A stretch of DNA of 64,000 nt from an uncultured bacterium (GTDB lineage Bacteria > Actinomycetota > Actinomycetes > S36-B12 > CAIYMF01), in NCBI GenBank assembly GCA_903826575.1, contig CAIKEU010000106.1, positions 47,274 through 111,273 of the forward strand, read 5' to 3'. The notes under the pieces were generated by a model. That model had not been told where the DNA came from, did not search any database, and saw nothing but the letters and a program-made list of their open reading frames with translations. Below, one piece after another: positions 62,301 to 64,000 of the stretch (positions within the stretch are counted from its first letter, which is position 1; every line of letters begins with the position of its first letter). The translations under genes and the position numbers were made by a program.

Positions 62301-62527
62301 CCCTTCATCGTCCGATAGCGAGGGAACACGTCCTTGAAAACGCGAGCTTCGACGTGGTGGGTGCCCGGCTTACCGTTAGCGGTTGGCGGGCCTTCGTTGA
62401 ACACCCACATCGGCCGACCCTCGGTGGCTGCCAACGACGTGGCAAACACGTCATGCTCGCGCCAGAAGTCAAGGATCTGGTAATCCATTGAACGCAGATC
62501 CAGCTGTGGTGGAACAGGGCGGTACAT
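59372..62527 (-). CDS. ileS: Isoleucyl-tRNA synthetase, type 2 (eukaryote-like)
   Basis: 1051 residues, class I synthetase charging tRNA-Ile. The HIGH motif is GTHH at residues 55-58 (PTANGKPGTHHVEARVF), the swapped form known from mupirocin-tolerant IleRS2. KMSKS is GRKMSKHLGN. The editing domain (GTGxGHTAPAFG-like DGSGIVHEAPAFGAEDL), the MDYQILDFW opening and the anticodon region are complete; two CxxC zinc-type pairs (FDCPDCGL; PYCPRCG) are visible. ATG 62527 has CGGAGG 5 bases upstream. A T-box leader precedes it. Convergent to wag31. Confidence 0.97.
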   Translation of the reverse strand: MYRPVPPQLDLRSMDYQILDFWREHDVFATSLAATEGRPMWVFNEGPPTANGKPGTHHVEARVFKDVFPRYRTMKGYHVPRKAGWDCHGLPVELAVEKELGFSGKKDIEAYGIAEFNQKCRESVLRHVDEFAALTERMGYWVDMNDAYWTMDPAYVESVWWSLAQIFKKGLLVQDHRVTPYCPRCGTGLSDHELAQGYETVVDPSVYVRFPLASGDLVERYPGIAMVVWTTTPWTLISNTACAVNPDVTYAVVKATNGEIVIVAQALHEQVIGEDSQVLETFIGAALVGTPYVRPFDGVEFPATDAPVHTVLAADFVTTEDGSGIVHEAPAFGAEDLALCRRYGLPVVNPLRPDGTFEADVPLVGGLFFKKADEVIVEDLNDRGLLYRHLPYEHSYPHCWRCHTPLVYYAQPSWYIRTTEIKDALLRENEATNWHPNTIKWGRYGDWLNNNIDWALSRSRYWGTPLPLWRCEDGHVTCVESRADLGVRVGADLSDLDPHRPFVDEVTFDCPDCGLTATRVPEVIDAWYDSGAMPFAQFGYPHQGQDEFANRYPADFICEAIDQTRGWFYTLMAVGTLVFDTSSYKTVLCLGHILDEEGRKMSKHLGNVLEPIPLMDDHGADAVRWFMLAGGSPWQARRVGHSTIQEVVRKTLLTYWNVVSFQALYARESDFEPGTAAPPAFADRPALDQWALSEAHRLARDVDAALDAYDTQRAGKLLSAYIDDLSNWYVRRSRRRFWAGDASALSTLHECLSIVTLVMAPFTPFITEQVWQDLFASTDAERAISVHLADWPEVDASLISDELSENMALVRRLVELGRAARATSGVRTRQPLGRALVAAQGWDSLPAELRAEVSEELNCGELLSLTGTASDLVDVNVKANYRALGKRFGKNTPNVADAISSADAVELVAALRNGAAAVVVDGESVSVTDEDVIITETPRSGWAVASDSGETIALDLNVTPELRRAGLAREMVRLIQDARKSAGFEVSDRISCWWTADDVDLAETLTEHGPMIANEVLATVFEHGVAPTALDSDTVLADEEFGLAIIVRRNS

Positions 62528-62569
62528 CGAGCCTCCGTCGTCTCAGGTGCGTTGTTAACCAGCGCGTGG

Positions 62570-62745
62570 ACGAAGGGACGAGCAACCGATCCTGCGACCG
62601 GGAACCCGCGGTACCACCCTCCTTGGATGAGCCAATGCTCATCCCACTCACATACCTCAGACGGCCAGGTCTACCCCGGATGTTTCCGGATCTTCTGGCA
62701 GCTGATGGGGTGATACTGCGTCTGCGCATTTCCTCCGGGCTCGCA
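62570..62745 (-). promoter_or_regulatory. T-box leader of ileS
   Basis: The 324 bases before ileS contain a tRNA-sensing T-box on the minus strand. The core AGGGTGGTACCGCGGG occurs near 62621-62606. Stem I closes with CCCGGA (62739-62734) and TCCGGG (62680-62675); an AUC (Ile) codon lies on its 3' side at 62691-62689, a candidate specifier. Stem III is GGATGAGC/GCTCATCC just before the core. There is no terminator stem with T-run before the start, while GGAGG is 5 bases from ATG, so control may be translational, as described for mycobacterial ileS. Uncharged tRNA-Ile would open expression. Confidence 0.88.
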
Positions 62746-62851
62746 CCATCCCCGGATCGCTCGTGGCTGCTTGCCGAGCAATGTGTCCCCGTCATCGCGT
62801 GTCTGACGTGGTGCACAGTCTATCGCGCCGGGTCGTGGCAGGCTCACCGAT

Positions 62852-63148
62852 ATGACCTCACGTCGATGTGCCGTTTGGGTGCGGCCAGGCGCTGCAACCA
62901 CGTCCGTCGGCGGGGTGCGCGATGACGGTGGCGGTGGACTACTGGTCGTGTCGGTTCGGGAACGAGCAGTCGATGGAGCTGCGACCCAAGCCGTCCTTGA
63001 GGCGGTGGCCGCAGCGCTCGGAGTTAAGCGCGGCCAAGTCCAGCTCGTGAGTGGGTTCACCAGCCGTCGAAAGATTCTGGAGATTGCTGAGCCGCCGGAG
63101 GATATCGACGAACGGCTGGGAGATCTGCGCAGCGATTTTTCGGCATAA
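62852..63148 (+). CDS. DUF167 (YggU-like) protein
   Basis: 98 residues, single DUF167 domain: VWVRPGAATTSVGGV, LVVSVRERAVDGAATQAVLE, ALGVKRGQVQLVSGFTSRRK. The middle Lys and Ser of the family motif (GxxSRxK) are kept. No function is established. ATG 62852; a GGCAGG 9 bases before may be the ribosome site. Divergent from ileS. A short hairpin CGGC/GCCG with CTTTT at 63152-63167 could end its transcript. Confidence 0.85.
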   Translation: MTSRRCAVWVRPGAATTSVGGVRDDGGGGLLVVSVRERAVDGAATQAVLEAVAAALGVKRGQVQLVSGFTSRRKILEIAEPPEDIDERLGDLRSDFSA

Positions 63149-63310
63149 ACGGCTCTCGTGCCGCTTTTAGGGTGAAATTGTGATTGATTAGCGCGTCTTT
63201 TCGTAGGTTGCGGCGTGCCGGTTTGATCATTAGCCAGTTAACTCTTACCATTCGACGACTCCCATGGAGATCCCACGGGGGCGTGGTTTGGTGAAATGTC
63301 AGGAGTTGTC

Positions 63311-64000
63311 ATGGCCGCCCAAAAGAAGGCCACCGTAGCTAATACTGCTGCGCCCGCCAAGAAGAGTGCCCCCGCCAAGAAGAGTGCCCCCGCCAAGACG
63401 TCTGCACCGGCGAAAGTTGCACCAAAGAAGGTGGCCCCAACTAAGGCCGCTGCCACCAAGGCCACACCGACCAAGGCCACACCGACCAAGGCCACACCGA
63501 CCAAGTCCGCACCGTCCAAGTCCGCACCGACCAAGGTCACACCCACCAAGGCTGCCGCGCCTGCGAAGAAGGCGGCTCCCGCCAAAGCCTCCGCGCCCAC
63601 TGCCCCCGCTAACTCATCGGCTCCCGCCAAAAAGGTCGCGGCGCCAGCCAAAAAGGCTGCCCCGGTAAAGGCGACGCCCACCAAGGCCGCAGCGCCCGCG
63701 ACGAAGATCGCTGCAGTGAAGGCAGCACCGGCTAAGCCAGCCCCGATCAAGGCGACCCCGGGTAAAGCGCCCCCGGTTAAATCGGCAGTGGCTGCACCGA
63801 AGCCAGCGCCGGTGAAGGCCGCGCCCGTCAAGGCCACTCCGGCCGCTGCTTCAGCTCCCGCAATCTCGACGCCGGCTCCAGCACCTGCCGCAGCGAAGTC
63901 AGCGGCCCAAGCCCCTGCCGCAGCGAAGTCAGCGGCCCACGCACCTGCCGCAGCGAAGTCAGCGGCCAAGCGTCCGGCTGTCCGCGAAGACGAATCACCC
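63311..64000 (+). CDS. Lys/Ala/Pro-rich protein, 5' part; probable TraR/DksA factor with histone-like tail
   Basis: Open without stop from ATG 63311 to the window end (230 codons). The visible part is only Ala, Lys, Pro, Thr and Ser repeats (AAPAKKSAPAKKSAPAKTSA and onwards), resembling a histone H1-like DNA-binding tail. Recalled gene order in Streptomyces (divIVA, ileS, then a TraR/DksA-type zinc-finger gene with such an N-terminus) makes the unseen C-terminus likely a DksA-like domain; this is inference. AGGAG at 63301 region is the ribosome site. A 243-residue frame on the minus strand is only a shadow. Confidence 0.7.
   Translation, partial: MAAQKKATVANTAAPAKKSAPAKKSAPAKTSAPAKVAPKKVAPTKAAATKATPTKATPTKATPTKSAPSKSAPTKVTPTKAAAPAKKAAPAKASAPTAPANSSAPAKKVAAPAKKAAPVKATPTKAAAPATKIAAVKAAPAKPAPIKATPGKAPPVKSAVAAPKPAPVKAAPVKATPAAASAPAISTPAPAPAAAKSAAQAPAAAKSAAHAPAAAKSAAKRPAVREDESP
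63455..63544 (+). repeat. 15-bp tandem repeats in the Lys/Ala/Pro-rich gene
   Basis: ACCAAGGCCACACCG is exact at 63455-63469, 63470-63484 and 63485-63499, with three variants to 63544. Each unit encodes Thr-Lys-Ala-Thr-Pro or a close form. Confidence 0.85.
63881..63970 (+). repeat. 30-bp tandem repeats in the Lys/Ala/Pro-rich gene
   Basis: Three units (63881-63910, 63911-63940, 63941-63970) share the core CCTGCCGCAGCGAAGTCAGC and differ at a few bases. Each encodes ten residues of type Ala-Pro-Ala-Ala-Ala-Lys-Ser-Ala-Ala-x. Confidence 0.88.

Noticed and set aside
63238..63969. 243-codon frame on the minus strand, rich in Ala and Gly
   Set aside because: It is the mirror of the Lys/Ala/Pro-rich gene on the plus strand; the composition follows from the tandem repeats and there is no ribosome site.

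Overview
The window is a chromosomal segment of a moderately GC-rich actinobacterium. Evidence: a long, gene-dense division and cell-wall (dcw) cluster carrying sepF, yggT and a DivIVA/Wag31 gene; FtsZ with the actinobacterial acidic tail ending [13 protein letters not shown]3040, DUF6504 and SAV_6107-type HEPN genes; an Ada-AlkA fusion; a DnaE2 polymerase under a perfect TCGAAC-N4-GTTCGA SOS box; and a T-box in front of a type 2 IleRS. From recalled synteny, aroG - pknL - mannosyltransferase - prenyl synthase - dcw is the order also found in mycobacteria. The split lycopene cyclase CrtYc/CrtYd resembles those of planktonic freshwater or marine actinobacteria, but I cannot fix the genus. No tRNA, rRNA, CRISPR array or insertion sequence was seen.

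Region 1 (1-7 kb): end of a class II DAHP synthase, an alkylation-repair pair (alkA fusion, ogt), threonine aldolase, a second unrelated DAHP synthase (class I) behind an attenuator with a Tyr/Phe/Trp-rich leader peptide, and a PASTA Ser/Thr kinase. Region 2 (7-21 kb): a carotenoid gene set in two blocks, crtYc-crtYd/crtB/crtI/prenyl synthase and a tight crtA-cruF-glycosyltransferase-crtD operon. Together these could make a monocyclic, hydroxylated or ketolated, glycosylated carotenoid. Interleaved are a lipoprotein RNase Sa homologue with its barstar inhibitor, a mannosyltransferase, SIMPL and CDP-alcohol transferase genes, a cupin and a small Imm-like membrane protein.

Region 3 (21-25.4 kb): a YbaK deacylase, then a divergent pair: a Cache-HAMP membrane sensor with no output domain, and an ABC-exporter-like protein whose nucleotide-binding motifs are all degenerate and which is fused to a cyclic-nucleotide-binding-like domain. 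This pair is my best candidate for an undescribed system. Region 4 (25.4-32.5 kb): an SOS-controlled mutagenesis operon (DUF6504, HEPN protein, dnaE2, dinB). Region 5 (32.7-40 kb): DUF3040, a moxR-DUF58-transglutaminase operon, a MaoC hydratase, a repeat protein and an RDD protein.

Region 6 (40-59.3 kb): mraZ with three direct-repeat boxes, an mraW-type RNA structure, an unannotated 49-residue membrane protein, then rsmH, ftsL, ftsI, murE, murF, mraY, murD, ftsW, murG, murC, ftsQ, ftsZ (terminator), pgeF, yggS, sepF, yggT and wag31. Many genes overlap by 4 bases, so translation is probably coupled. Region 7 (59.3-64 kb): ileS with its T-box on the minus strand, a DUF167 gene, and the Lys/Ala/Pro-rich start of a protein cut by the window edge, probably a TraR/DksA-type factor.
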